Assembly: GCA_036749735.1 (NCBI GenBank)
Contig: DAINXV010000002.1
Span: forward strand, 1-64,000
Origin: Lawsonella sp012842085
Lineage (GTDB): Bacteria > Actinomycetota > Actinomycetes > Mycobacteriales > Mycobacteriaceae
Direction: 5' to 3'
Length of the DNA: 64,000 bases
This document shows, piece after piece, positions 49,495-58,063 of the stretch (positions within the stretch are counted from its first letter, which is position 1; each line of letters opens with the position of its first letter). Under the pieces are notes generated by a model, which did no database searches, was not told where the DNA came from, and saw only the letters and a program-made list of their open reading frames with translations. The position numbers were made by a program, and so were the translations under genes.

Positions 49495-51513
49495 ATGCGA
49501 CGGCGAGCTGTTAAAGGAGCATTAGCGCTCGGTGCCATAATTCTCTTGACCGGCTGCATGGCCAAGGCACCTAATGCACAAGTCAACGAAATGCGCCGTG
49601 AACCTACCTACGGCAATGCCGTATTGGGGTTGGTGACGGATCAAATGGGCGTGGGAATGAATCCCCACAAACCCAGCGACCGCACCATGACGACAGACAT
49701 TTTGGCAAACCTCACACTACCCAGTGTGTTCAACCCGCCCGCCACCAAAGACCCCACATCGCTGGCCGGCTACGACTCCACTCAATGGCAGTTGAATGAA
49801 ACACTTATGAAATCTGCCGAAGTCACCAGCCAGAAACCTTTCCAAGTGACTTACCGTATTAACCCTGCCGCCCAGTGGGGTGGCAGCCCACCGGTACCCG
49901 TGGAAGCCAGAGATTTTAGATATCTCTGGAAAGTGATGATGCGGGCGCCTGGAATTGCTGCAAATACGGGCTATGACCTCATCACCGATATTGAAAGCCG
50001 TGCTGGGGGCAAAACCGCAGTAGTTACTTTTAAACGCCCCTATGCTCAGTGGCGGGGCCTTTTCCAAAATATTTTGCCCTCCCAGTTCCTAAACGACATT
50101 GATGGTTTGAGCCAGCTGGATTCCGGAATCCCGTATTCGGCAGGCCCGGCAACGGTTCGGTCAGCAGATTTAGACCGTGGTGTCATTACATTGATGCCCA
50201 ACGACAAATATGTGGTGGGCAGCCGTATGGCCACCGATGCTATCCGCATCCAACGGCAATCCACCTCCGACCAGATTGCGGAGGCGCTGCGCTCCGATTC
50301 AGTACAGGCAGGCTATATCCGGGGAGACTCCCTCGCAGCGACGCGACTTAACGCAGTGCCCAAGATTAGTGCGCACTATGTGTGGCGGCCCCGGCAGCTC
50401 AGCCTGGTCGTGAACCAAGCCTCCTCCATGGTGGGAGGGAAACCAGAACTCACCCGGGCGCTTCTTAGCCTCATCAACGTTCCGCTGGTGGCACAGCTTG
50501 CCGCCAACCGACTCAGCAGTGTGGGTAGTGGCGACGTGCCAGCAATATCGGTACCACGGCACATTACTGTGTCTCCGCAGCTGAGCGATCAGATCCCGGT
50601 GAAAAGCGACGGCCAATTAGCCCGGGCGGACGCTCGCGAGATAGTGCAAAACTCTGGCTGGCTGCAAAGCGATGACCGCATCAAAACTGTTTCCGGGCAG
50701 AATCGGGCACTTGTCATCGGGGTAGTGCGCGGGGATCTTGCCGCCATGGTGGCAGCCTCCACCATTGCCGACCAACTTACCCAAGAAGGACTGCCGGCAA
50801 TTGTACAAACAGCTCGCCACAAGGACCTTTACGGTGGGCTGCTGCCAGAGGGACGCGTAGATATGGTGGTGGCGTGGCACGTCACGGATGTCTCTCCCGT
50901 GGCAGGAATAGCCTCCCGTTTCAAATGTGAAGCTGGGCATGCGCAACGGCCCAAGCCGTCCTTCCTGGACACCCCAACTGTGGATAGCCGGGGATCATCC
51001 GCTGCTGGTAATGAGAAGCTCCGAAAACAAGTCGAAAGTGCTATTCGGCTGGCGGAAAAGAATGATGGGGTGGACCCCGACACCGGTAAAACTGTTGAAA
51101 CTCTACAAAGTGAGCTCAAGAGTTTAGCGACCTCAGATGATGGCACAGCAGCTGACAAACCGCGCACCGAGGGCGTGGGGGAGGGGTCTCGGGGCCCCAA
51201 CGTCTCAGGTATCTGCGACACAAACCTCAGCAAGGTGTTGGACGATATGCGGGAAGCTACCGACCCCATCGTCGACTTTGGTGAACAAATGCAGGTGGCA
51301 CGGCCTTACCTGCAAGAGATTGAGAACATGCTGTGGTCCCTAGGGGTGGTGTTGCCACTGTGGCAAGAAACTCTCCTGGAAGCCCGCAGCAACTCCATCG
51401 TCAACCCCATCCCCGAATTTTTGGGAACACTCAAAACCGGCATCTTTTTCAATGTTGCAGACTGGCGTACAGATGAGATGCTCAAACTACCCGAAGAAGA
51501 GACTAAAGAGTGA
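49495..51513 (+). CDS. lpqW: LpqW-like lipoprotein (solute-binding protein fold)
   Basis: The signal peptide ends in a lipobox LLTGC with Cys21, so the protein is a lipoprotein on the outer face of the membrane. The rest resembles family-5 peptide-binding proteins (residues about 50-370 and 580-670) with a long low-complexity insertion near 490-560. In M. tuberculosis the gene after typA is lpqW, whose product controls the flow of phosphatidylinositol mannosides to lipoarabinomannan rather than importing peptides; synteny with typA and mshB supports that role here. No permease genes are nearby. ATG at 49495 follows GGAGAGG. Confidence 0.85.
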   Translation: MRRRAVKGALALGAIILLTGCMAKAPNAQVNEMRREPTYGNAVLGLVTDQMGVGMNPHKPSDRTMTTDILANLTLPSVFNPPATKDPTSLAGYDSTQWQLNETLMKSAEVTSQKPFQVTYRINPAAQWGGSPPVPVEARDFRYLWKVMMRAPGIAANTGYDLITDIESRAGGKTAVVTFKRPYAQWRGLFQNILPSQFLNDIDGLSQLDSGIPYSAGPATVRSADLDRGVITLMPNDKYVVGSRMATDAIRIQRQSTSDQIAEALRSDSVQAGYIRGDSLAATRLNAVPKISAHYVWRPRQLSLVVNQASSMVGGKPELTRALLSLINVPLVAQLAANRLSSVGSGDVPAISVPRHITVSPQLSDQIPVKSDGQLARADAREIVQNSGWLQSDDRIKTVSGQNRALVIGVVRGDLAAMVAASTIADQLTQEGLPAIVQTARHKDLYGGLLPEGRVDMVVAWHVTDVSPVAGIASRFKCEAGHAQRPKPSFLDTPTVDSRGSSAAGNEKLRKQVESAIRLAEKNDGVDPDTGKTVETLQSELKSLATSDDGTAADKPRTEGVGEGSRGPNVSGICDTNLSKVLDDMREATDPIVDFGEQMQVARPYLQEIENMLWSLGVVLPLWQETLLEARSNSIVNPIPEFLGTLKTGIFFNVADWRTDEMLKLPEEETKE

Positions 51514-52427
51514 CGTCTGAACCACTCCGTATATTGGCGATCCATGCCCACCCCGACGACGAGACGCTCTACACTGGCGGCACCTTAGCCTTCTATGCGC
51601 AGGGCGGGGCCGACGTTTCGGTGCTGACCTGCACACTTGGCGAAGAGGGGGAGGTCATTGGTGACAAATACGCCAAGTTGGTGGCGGCAGATGGGGGAGC
51701 AGACCAACTAGGTGGGTATCGGATCCACGAACTCACCAACGCCTTGGCAGCACTAGGTGCGGGGGAGCCCCAGTTTCTGGGAGGTGCGGGCTGCTACCGC
51801 GACTCCGGCATGCTGGGAACTGCTGCCAATGAACATCCGCGTGCCTTTTTGAAAGCAGATGCAGAGACTGTCGCAGAGCAGATGGCTTGCTGGATCAGAA
51901 GAATCCGACCCCACGCAGTGCTGGTATACGACGAGGGTGGCACCTATGGGCACCCCGACCATGTGAAAGCCCATAAATGTGGGGTGCGAGCAGTCGAGTT
52001 AGCCGCAGACCATGCAGACCCAAATGACGATGTGATCGGGAGCAGTGGGGTAGCACTGTCTTCTCATATTGAAGAAGGTAGTTCGCTGCAGATAGCTCCA
52101 GCCTGGGACACTCCGCGCGTTTATTGCATTATGCAAAGTGAGCGCCGTTTGGCTGCCGGTTTGGATGCTATAGCCGACCATATTCCCGAAGCATGGAAGC
52201 TGCCGTCAACTGCTGAACTATTTTGTACTGCAGACGATGACACTACCGCGGTTGTTGAACTTGACGAGCCCGCATACCTTAGTAAGCTGGCGGCGTTGCG
52301 TGCCCATGCTACCCAGGCCACTGTGCACGTCCCCGAGGATGGCCCAGTGTCTTTCGCGCTATCGAATAATATTGCTCAGCCGCTTCTACACACTGAGGAG
52401 TTTCGGCTCATCCGAAATTCTCACTAA
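51510..52427 (+). CDS. mshB: GlcNAc-inositol deacetylase of mycothiol synthesis
   Basis: MshB removes the acetyl group from GlcNAc-Ins, the second enzymatic stage of mycothiol synthesis. It is a zinc enzyme of the LmbE/PIG-L family: AIHAHPDDE (10-18) supplies His and Asp ligands and TYGHPDH a further His. The 305 residues fit. It overlaps the end of lpqW by four bases (GTGA), so translation is coupled. Its paralogue mca lies elsewhere in the window; the two are told apart by length and by TLYTGGTLAFYAQGG after the motif. Confidence 0.93.
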   Translation: MTSEPLRILAIHAHPDDETLYTGGTLAFYAQGGADVSVLTCTLGEEGEVIGDKYAKLVAADGGADQLGGYRIHELTNALAALGAGEPQFLGGAGCYRDSGMLGTAANEHPRAFLKADAETVAEQMACWIRRIRPHAVLVYDEGGTYGHPDHVKAHKCGVRAVELAADHADPNDDVIGSSGVALSSHIEEGSSLQIAPAWDTPRVYCIMQSERRLAAGLDAIADHIPEAWKLPSTAELFCTADDDTTAVVELDEPAYLSKLAALRAHATQATVHVPEDGPVSFALSNNIAQPLLHTEEFRLIRNSH

Positions 52428-52510
52428 AAACTAAACCGGACTACACTAATGAGAGTGCAACCAACAAAACGCCGCACACTCGTCGAAAAAGGATCTGAAA
52501 GGACAGCATC

Positions 52511-52834
52511 GTGACGTATGTAATTGCTCAACCATGTGTCGATGTACTCGACCGGAGTTGTGTTGATGAATGTCCGGTGGACTGCATCTACGAGGGTGAA
52601 CGCATGCTGTATATTCACCCCGACGAGTGCGTAGACTGCGGCGCTTGCGAACCTGCTTGCCCAGAGGAAGCCATTTTCTACGAGGACGACGTGCCGGAAG
52701 AATGGTCAGCTTTCACTGACGCCAATGTTGATTTCTTCGATGAACTTGGTTCTCCGGGTGGTGCTGCCAGCGTGGGTGCGACTGGCTACGACGTGCCACT
52801 CGTGGCGAACTTGCCGCCCCAAAACCAAGACTAG
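52511..52834 (+). CDS. fdxA: 7Fe ferredoxin ([3Fe-4S] and [4Fe-4S])
   Basis: This small cytosolic electron carrier has cysteines at 9, 17, 21, 25, 40, 43, 46 and 50. They map one-for-one (shifted by one) on the Azotobacter-type 7Fe ferredoxin: 9, 17 and 50 for the three-iron cluster, 21, 40, 43 and 46 for the four-iron cluster, and 25 as the conserved free cysteine. The 107 residues include an acidic C-terminal half. GTG at 52511 follows AAAGGACAG. In mycobacteria the homologue is fdxC, next to dapC; here dapC is absent. Partners may include cytochromes P450 or anaerobic reductases; not known. Confidence 0.95.
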   Translation: MTYVIAQPCVDVLDRSCVDECPVDCIYEGERMLYIHPDECVDCGACEPACPEEAIFYEDDVPEEWSAFTDANVDFFDELGSPGGAASVGATGYDVPLVANLPPQNQD

Positions 52835-52872
52835 GTCACTTTTTCTGGGTAGCTCACACTTCTGGGGAGTTC

Positions 52873-52902
52873 CCCGCTGGTTGGTTTCCCGCTAGTTGGT
52901 TA
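52873..52902. repeat. 15-base tandem repeat at the 3' end of the permease gene
   Basis: Two adjacent 15-base units, CCCGCTGGTTGGTTT and CCCGCTAGTTGGTTA, match at 13 of 15 positions. The second ends with the stop codon of the minus-strand permease gene. It looks like a small slippage duplication. Confidence 0.6.
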
Positions 52903-54348
52903 GTCGGTAGTCTCTTCTGTTTTCACAACCGTACTGCCCGTCACCGGGTGTTTCTTCCGCCATGCTTTATTAATGAGGCCGAGCAGGGTCAGAATGACAA
53001 CCACTGCGAGCGTACCCAACACCTGCATGCGTGCCGTCGGATCAGTAAGCATGAGGACGGTAAGTGCAATCAGCATGATGATGGCTGCCCAACTGAGGTA
53101 GGGGTAGAGCCACATCTTGACGGTCAGTGGACCTTCTTTCTCCAGCTGGGGACGGAGTTTAATCTGCGATGCAGCAATAGAGCCCCAGACCACCAGCAGA
53201 ATTGCTCCCACTGAGTTCAAGAGGAATACCAAAAATCCAGGCAGTTCCAGGTAGTTAAGTCCGACTGCAACAAAGCCAAAGAAGACCGAGATAAGGAGTG
53301 TCCGACGTGGCACCTTGTTGACCGAAAGTTTGGTCAAGAATTGCGGACCGTGGCCTCGTTTGGCCAGCGAATACATCATCCGGGAGCTGGAATAGATCTG
53401 TGCGTTGAAGGCGGAAAGTAGGGACAGCACAATCACAATTTCCATGAAGAGCGGAGCGCCCGTCAGATTGGCTTGTTCCAGGACTTTCGTAAAGGGGCTT
53501 TCGGAGGCGTCACTGGCGCCGTGCAAACTATCCCAGGGGAGCAGGAAAGTAATGACGAGAACAGAGCCAATGTAGAAGATGAAGATGCGGAAAATTACTG
53601 AGCGCACAGCTTTGGACACGGACTGTGCGGGGCGTTCTGATTCTGCCGCTGCGATGGTGACGATTTCGATTCCGCCGAAGGCGAAAGCTACTGCCAGGAG
53701 GCCAGCCGCAACACCGCTCCATCCTTTGGGCATGAAGCCGCCGCGGCCCAGGAAGTTGCTGAAACCAACTGGCTCAGACCCGGGAAGCAGACCAAAGATG
53801 AGTAGTGCGCCCAGACCCAAAAAGAGAATGATGACCACTACTTTGATGGCGGCAAACCAGAATTCGAATTCTCCGAAGCCCTGCACTTGCGCCAAGTTCA
53901 CAATGGTGAAGAAGATCATGCAGACAAGGCCAGGAATCCAGGGAGCTACTCCGAACCACTTGCCCATAATCGCTGCAGCGCCAGTCATTTCGGCGCCAAG
54001 TACAAGGATGAGCATGAACCAATAAAGCCAGCCCATCACGAAACCACTGGTACGGCCGAAAGCCATTTCGGTGTATTCAGAAAATGATCCGGAAGCGGGT
54101 CGTGCGGCGCTTAGTTCGCCCAGCATTTGCATGACGAGCACGACGATAGTGCCGGCCATCAGGTAAGACAGCAGGACTGCAGGTCCGGCGGCCTGAATCG
54201 CCTGTCCGGTGCCGAGGAAAAGTCCGGCTCCAATTGCTGAACCGAGGCCCATCATGGTGAGGTGACGGACTTTTAATCCGCTACCTAGCTTGATACCAGA
54301 CTTCTTTTCTTCTGCAGAGGCAGATACCGGGATCGGATCAGAGGACAT
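52900..54348 (-). CDS. APC-family amino-acid permease
   Basis: This 12-helix secondary transporter belongs to the amino-acid transporter family of GABA/aromatic/proline permeases. The first helix carries the substrate-binding GLGSAIGAGLFLGTGQ motif (about 35-50), followed by GELSAARPASGSFSEY. The family mostly imports amino acids with protons; the closest named groups are GabP/AnsP-like, but the substrate cannot be fixed. The 482 residues are typical. ATG at 54348 has a weak GGA site. It stands between fdxA (convergent) and dapD (same strand, 44 bases upstream), and replaces dapC, which is next to fdxC in mycobacteria. Confidence 0.9.
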   Translation of the reverse strand: MSSDPIPVSASAEEKKSGIKLGSGLKVRHLTMMGLGSAIGAGLFLGTGQAIQAAGPAVLLSYLMAGTIVVLVMQMLGELSAARPASGSFSEYTEMAFGRTSGFVMGWLYWFMLILVLGAEMTGAAAIMGKWFGVAPWIPGLVCMIFFTIVNLAQVQGFGEFEFWFAAIKVVVIILFLGLGALLIFGLLPGSEPVGFSNFLGRGGFMPKGWSGVAAGLLAVAFAFGGIEIVTIAAAESERPAQSVSKAVRSVIFRIFIFYIGSVLVITFLLPWDSLHGASDASESPFTKVLEQANLTGAPLFMEIVIVLSLLSAFNAQIYSSSRMMYSLAKRGHGPQFLTKLSVNKVPRRTLLISVFFGFVAVGLNYLELPGFLVFLLNSVGAILLVVWGSIAASQIKLRPQLEKEGPLTVKMWLYPYLSWAAIIMLIALTVLMLTDPTARMQVLGTLAVVVILTLLGLINKAWRKKHPVTGSTVVKTEETTD

Positions 54349-54392
54349 AGAGTAGTTCCATTCAGTGGCGATTAGGTAAGCACAGACAGTTT

Positions 54393-55340
54393 CTAATTTA
54401 GCTTGTTATCCACTTTGCCATAAGGAACTGCTTCTACCGCCCCTGTTATGGAATTTCGTCGAAACAGAATATTGTCCCGGCCACCCAACTCGACCGCGTG
54501 GATGGTGCTTGGTTCGTCGTTTAGGAGATTGAGTATTTTGGTGCCCGGAGTGATGTAGAGGCCGGCTTCTACGACGCAGTCGTTTCCGAGGGGAATGCCG
54601 AGCCCCGAATTAGCGCCCAGGAGGCAGCGTTCCCCAATTTTTACGGGAACCCCTTCGGCTCCCGCGTGTGGCCCCATTACGCTAGCGCCGCCACCAATAT
54701 CGGAGTTGTCACCCACGGTGACGCCTTGGGAGATACGGCCTTCGACACTGGATACTCCCAGCGTACCGGCGTTGTAGTCGACGAAACCAGATGCTGTGAC
54801 GGTGGTTCCTTCAGCTAGGTAAGCACCGAGGCGGACGCCTGCGGGATCAGCAATACGGACTCCGGAGGGCATCACAAAGTCGAGCATCTGGGGAATGTGA
54901 TCGATGCTGTGGATGATGACGGGGCCGCGAATGCGCAGCTTCATACGAATTTTTTCGAAGTTGTTTATGGGGCAAGCACCGTAGTTTGTCCAAACCACCT
55001 TGGGCATAATTTGGGTGAGATTGTTAAGGTTGATGGTGTTGGGTTTTACTATCCGGTGCGATAGTAGATGCAGACGCAGATAGGCGTCGTAGGTATCTAC
55101 GGGGGGTTGATCAAGGTCACCGATAACGGTTTCAACAGGAACTTTTTCTACTTCCCGGACGCTATCCAGTCCGATCAGATCTTCCCAGCTGGAATTGAGA
55201 TCGTCGGGAGTGAGTTTGTGGGTATAGGATCCACCGGATTGGGATTCCTGTGCGACGGGATCGGCGAACCAGGTGTCGAGAACGGTACCATCTTCAGTAA
55301 TTGTGGCAATGCCACGGGCAGATGCGCCATATTTCGTCAT
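54393..55340 (-). CDS. dapD: 2,3,4,5-tetrahydropyridine-2,6-dicarboxylate N-succinyltransferase
   Basis: DapD succinylates tetrahydrodipicolinate in the lysine and meso-diaminopimelate pathway needed for peptidoglycan. The actinobacterial form has an N-terminal domain (GIATITEDGTVLDTWF) and a left-handed beta helix from about residue 165, including GVRIADPAGVRLGAYLAEGTTV (split at 172) and GGGASVMGPHAGAEGVPV-type turns. The 315 residues match mycobacterial DapD (317). ATG at 55340 has no ribosome-binding site; TACCCT lies six bases upstream. It is divergent from the LOG gene. Confidence 0.94.
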   Translation of the reverse strand: MTKYGASARGIATITEDGTVLDTWFADPVAQESQSGGSYTHKLTPDDLNSSWEDLIGLDSVREVEKVPVETVIGDLDQPPVDTYDAYLRLHLLSHRIVKPNTINLNNLTQIMPKVVWTNYGACPINNFEKIRMKLRIRGPVIIHSIDHIPQMLDFVMPSGVRIADPAGVRLGAYLAEGTTVTASGFVDYNAGTLGVSSVEGRISQGVTVGDNSDIGGGASVMGPHAGAEGVPVKIGERCLLGANSGLGIPLGNDCVVEAGLYITPGTKILNLLNDEPSTIHAVELGGRDNILFRRNSITGAVEAVPYGKVDNKLN

Positions 55341-55346
55341 GGTTTT

Positions 55347-55352
55347 AGGGTA
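55347..55352 (-). promoter_or_regulatory. Predicted -10 element of dapD (leaderless)
   Basis: TACCCT on the minus strand is followed by six bases (AAAACC) and the dapD ATG. The remaining 250 bases up to the LOG start contain a 10-base palindrome TTTGTACAAA near 55389 and a G-rich stretch near 55507-55513, but no gene that I can support. Confidence 0.45.
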
Positions 55353-55604
55353 CCGAAATAATAGAAATATGTGGCGTAGAACACTTTTTGTACAAAGCTT
55401 TCACCTAGCCTTAACCTTGGCGAATACGAGATATCTAGGAGATAGACGTAAACTGAGGACTGTGAAATCGGCCTTATCTCAACCTGACAAGCGACTCTCA
55501 CGTTTTTGGGGGGGCCGTTCGTCCCTTGGGGGAGGGACTATCCAAACAATATTGTTTCTAATTTTGCCGAGCTGCATTCCCGCAGCTCATTTCAAGGAGA
55601 ACCT

Positions 55605-56432
55605 ATGAAAGTTCAAAAATCTAACAGTGAGGCATTAGACCATTCAGCTGCCTCATACATGCGTGGCCCAGTTTTGGCGCGACGCCACCAAGTTCAGCGT
55701 GGCGGATCCACTACGGACAGCCGCCTGCTCCAGCCACAACCGGATGTGGACTGGCTCCACACCGATCCGTGGCGAGTCATGCGGATCCAATCCGAGTTTG
55801 TTGACGGGTTTGGTGCACTTGCAAAGATGCCACCAGCCGTCAGCGTGTTTGGCTCTGCCCGCACCAAACCGGGAAGCAAGTGGTATGAAGCTGCTCGTGA
55901 GATGGGCAAACAACTGACCCTTTCTGGCTACGCCGTCGTGACCGGCGGTGGCCCCGGCGAGATGGAAGGTGCTAACCGTGGTGCTGTGGAAGCAGATGGC
56001 TTCTCAGTGGGCCTCGGTATTGAGTTGCCCTATGAGCAAGTCCTCAACCAATGGGTAGACCTCGGAATGAACTTCCGCTACTTCTTCGTCCGCAAAACCA
56101 TGTTTGTGAAGTATTCGCAGGCATTCGTGTGTATGCCTGGTGGCTTCGGTACCCTCGACGAGCTCTATGAAGCGCTCACCTTGGTGCAGACCGAGAAAAT
56201 TTGGAAATTCCCGATTGTCCTCTTCGGAAGCGAGTTCTGGGGACCGTTGGTGGACTGGATGCAGGAAACCTTGGTCAGCGAAGGCATGATCAATTCAGAG
56301 GATATGGACCTCATCTTCGTCACCGACTCCGCGGAAGAGGCTGTTGCGCATATCATTGATGTACACCAACATCAGGTTGATCGGGAGATCGACCGCAAAA
56401 ATGGCACATCCGATGAGGAGGATGCCGACTAG
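55605..56432 (+). CDS. LOG-family nucleoside 5'-monophosphate phosphoribohydrolase
   Basis: LOG proteins cleave cytokinin-type or ordinary nucleotide monophosphates at the N-glycosidic bond; the M. tuberculosis homologue (Rv1205) releases cytokinins. The family motif PGGFGTLDELYE and the nucleotide-loop VTGGGPGEMEGANRG are clear. The protein has 275 residues from ATG 55605, which follows AAGGAGA; the frame is open upstream to 55506 but without a better site. The first 75 residues are an extension before the fold and may be flexible. gpgS follows by 26 bases. Confidence 0.9.
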   Translation: MKVQKSNSEALDHSAASYMRGPVLARRHQVQRGGSTTDSRLLQPQPDVDWLHTDPWRVMRIQSEFVDGFGALAKMPPAVSVFGSARTKPGSKWYEAAREMGKQLTLSGYAVVTGGGPGEMEGANRGAVEADGFSVGLGIELPYEQVLNQWVDLGMNFRYFFVRKTMFVKYSQAFVCMPGGFGTLDELYEALTLVQTEKIWKFPIVLFGSEFWGPLVDWMQETLVSEGMINSEDMDLIFVTDSAEEAVAHIIDVHQHQVDREIDRKNGTSDEEDAD

Positions 56433-56458
56433 CAGCACCAACACAGGTGGGATGAACC

Positions 56459-57424
56459 ATGAATAACACGCGTGAACTCTGGGAAAAGAACACTATCATG
56501 CGCCCTACCTGGACTCTTGAAGAGCTGCGTCGCGCAAAAGAGGGACACACCGTCTCCGTTGTTATTCCTACCCTCAATGAGCAACAGCGGATAGGCACCG
56601 TCATCGACTCTATCCACCCACACGTGGGCAGTTTGATTGACGAAATTATTGTGGTGGACTCACACTCCACCGACGACACTGCCCGCGTAGCGGAGGCTGC
56701 GGGGGCAACAGTGTTCCAGTTGGATGCCATCCTTCCGGATATTCCTGTGTGCATCGGCAAAGGGGAGTCTCTGTGGCGCGGCATGATGGCGTCCCGGGGC
56801 GACATTGTGATGTTCATGGATGGGGATCTGAAGAACCCGGACAGTATGTTTGTCCCCAATACTATTGCCCCGCTCCTTCTCAACCCCGACATAGACCTGG
56901 TGAAGGGTTTCTATCGGAGACCTTTAAAAGACTCCCCATCCGGTGGAGGGCGCGTGACGGAGCTCGTGGGACGACCCCTGTTGGCTTCTTTCTGCCCAGA
57001 GGCAAGTTTCCTGGTGCAGCCGTTGGGAGGCGAGTACGCGATCCGCAGGAAAATAGCGGAACGGCTACCGTTCGCATCCGGCTACGGGGTTGAAATCGGC
57101 CTGGTTATGGATATTGTGCGGTGGTGGGGCGCGGAACGTATCTGTCAGGTGAACCTGGGTGTTCGCCAGCACCGGAACCGGCCACTGTCGGATCTGGGGC
57201 AAATGGCTCGGGAGGTGTCCGACACGGTGCTGCGCCGCGCCAACGTTACGCCAGCAGATGCTCCTTTGGTGCAATTCGATTCTTTAGGCGACGCTGACGG
57301 CAGCTATTCGCACTATATTTTGAAAGAATCAGAAGCAGAAGTGTTTGACCGACCACCACTTGTCACGATTCCGGAATACCGGCAGTTGTGGAGTGAGGTC
57401 GAGGTGGAGAAAGAGCGTCACTAA
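56459..57424 (+). CDS. gpgS: Glucosyl-3-phosphoglycerate synthase
   Basis: GpgS is a GT81 glycosyltransferase that joins glucose from a nucleotide sugar to 3-phosphoglycerate, the first step of methylglucose lipopolysaccharide in mycobacteria. The GT-A fold shows VVIPTLNEQQRIG (34-46), VVDSHSTDD, and the metal-binding DGD at 121-123 in FMDGDLKNP. The 321 residues match M. tuberculosis GpgS (Rv1208). ATG at 56459 follows GGTGGGA. The last base of its stop codon is the first base of the next ATG, so the genes are coupled. Confidence 0.93.
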   Translation: MNNTRELWEKNTIMRPTWTLEELRRAKEGHTVSVVIPTLNEQQRIGTVIDSIHPHVGSLIDEIIVVDSHSTDDTARVAEAAGATVFQLDAILPDIPVCIGKGESLWRGMMASRGDIVMFMDGDLKNPDSMFVPNTIAPLLLNPDIDLVKGFYRRPLKDSPSGGGRVTELVGRPLLASFCPEASFLVQPLGGEYAIRRKIAERLPFASGYGVEIGLVMDIVRWWGAERICQVNLGVRQHRNRPLSDLGQMAREVSDTVLRRANVTPADAPLVQFDSLGDADGSYSHYILKESEAEVFDRPPLVTIPEYRQLWSEVEVEKERH

Positions 57425-57762
57425 TGTCAACCGGTGTATGGGTAGCGATTTGTATTGTTGTGGCCGTAGTCGCTGCGGTTCTCGTATTTCTCCTCACCAA
57501 CTGGGGATTCTTACCCAAAGAGCGCAGTTTGCCAGAACTTCCTCCGACCGCCGAAACTTTTTTGCCGGCCCGTGAAATTAAAGCAGAAGATGTTGAAGGG
57601 CTGCGGTTCCACACCGAACGGCGTGGCTACAACCGCCAGGAGGTGGACTGGGCTCTCGCCCAAATTGCCGCCGATTATGCAGCTAGAGAAGGCATATCCG
57701 TTTATCCCTTGAGCTCAAAACTGCCACCAACCATTGGCGAACATGGCATAAATGAGGGATAA
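57424..57762 (+). CDS. Small membrane protein with DivIVA-like domain
   Basis: One membrane helix (about 5-27) precedes a DivIVA-type segment GLRFHTERRGYNRQEVDWALAQI (split at about 60), a motif that binds partners or curved membranes in cell-division and polar-growth proteins. The 112 residues are short for DivIVA itself. In mycobacteria a similar protein follows gpgS (Rv1209), function unknown. The start overlaps the gpgS stop by one base. tagA, expected next in mycobacteria, is missing; DUF3117 follows after 40 bases. Confidence 0.82.
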   Translation: MSTGVWVAICIVVAVVAAVLVFLLTNWGFLPKERSLPELPPTAETFLPAREIKAEDVEGLRFHTERRGYNRQEVDWALAQIAADYAAREGISVYPLSSKLPPTIGEHGINEG

Positions 57763-57802
57763 TGGGATTTGTCACACATAAAGAAACAGGAGGTAGCGCG
57801 GT

Positions 57803-57970
57803 ATGGCGGCAATGAAACCCCGCACCGGAGATGGACCTATGGAAGCTGTTAAGGAAGGTCGCATGGTTATTATGCGAGTTCCTCTACAGGGAGGTGGCCG
57901 TCTCGTAGTTGAGCTGACCCCGGATGAAGCTGCTGAACTTGGCAGCGCCCTTTCCAACGTAGAGGCGTAA
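57803..57970 (+). CDS. DUF3117 family protein, 55 residues
   Basis: This very small protein is strongly conserved in actinobacteria. It begins MAAMKPRTGDGPMEAVKEG and continues with RMVIMRVPLQGGGRLVVEL and TPDEAAELGSAL before ending at residue 55. An AGGAGG site precedes the ATG at 57803. The mycobacterial homologue (Rv1211) at the same place has been described as calmodulin-like, but no clear EF-hand is visible here, so I keep function open. Confidence 0.9.
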   Translation: MAAMKPRTGDGPMEAVKEGRMVIMRVPLQGGGRLVVELTPDEAAELGSALSNVEA

Positions 57971-57989
57971 GCTCACTCAAGCGCACCTG

Positions 57990-58013
57990 TGTCCGTCGGA
58001 GATCCGGCGGACA
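57990..58013 (+). terminator. Hairpin after DUF3117
   Basis: TGTCCGTCGG pairs with CCGGCGGACA (one G-T wobble) around a four-base loop, 19 bases after the DUF3117 stop. T-rich sequence (TTGTGCTATTT) follows. A second stem (GGGAGCC with GGTTCCC, 58034-58056) lies closer to the convergent glgM stop and may end that gene. Confidence 0.6.
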
Positions 58014-58063
58014 TTGTGCTATTTAGGGGGTATGGGAGCCGGCAGGAGTGGTTCCCGTCCGTG

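Noticed and set aside
54371..54389. Possible second DtxR/IdeR box upstream of the amino-acid permease
   Set aside because: The left half TTAGGTAAGC equals that of the fumC box, but the right half has no matching dyad, so it is only a half-site.
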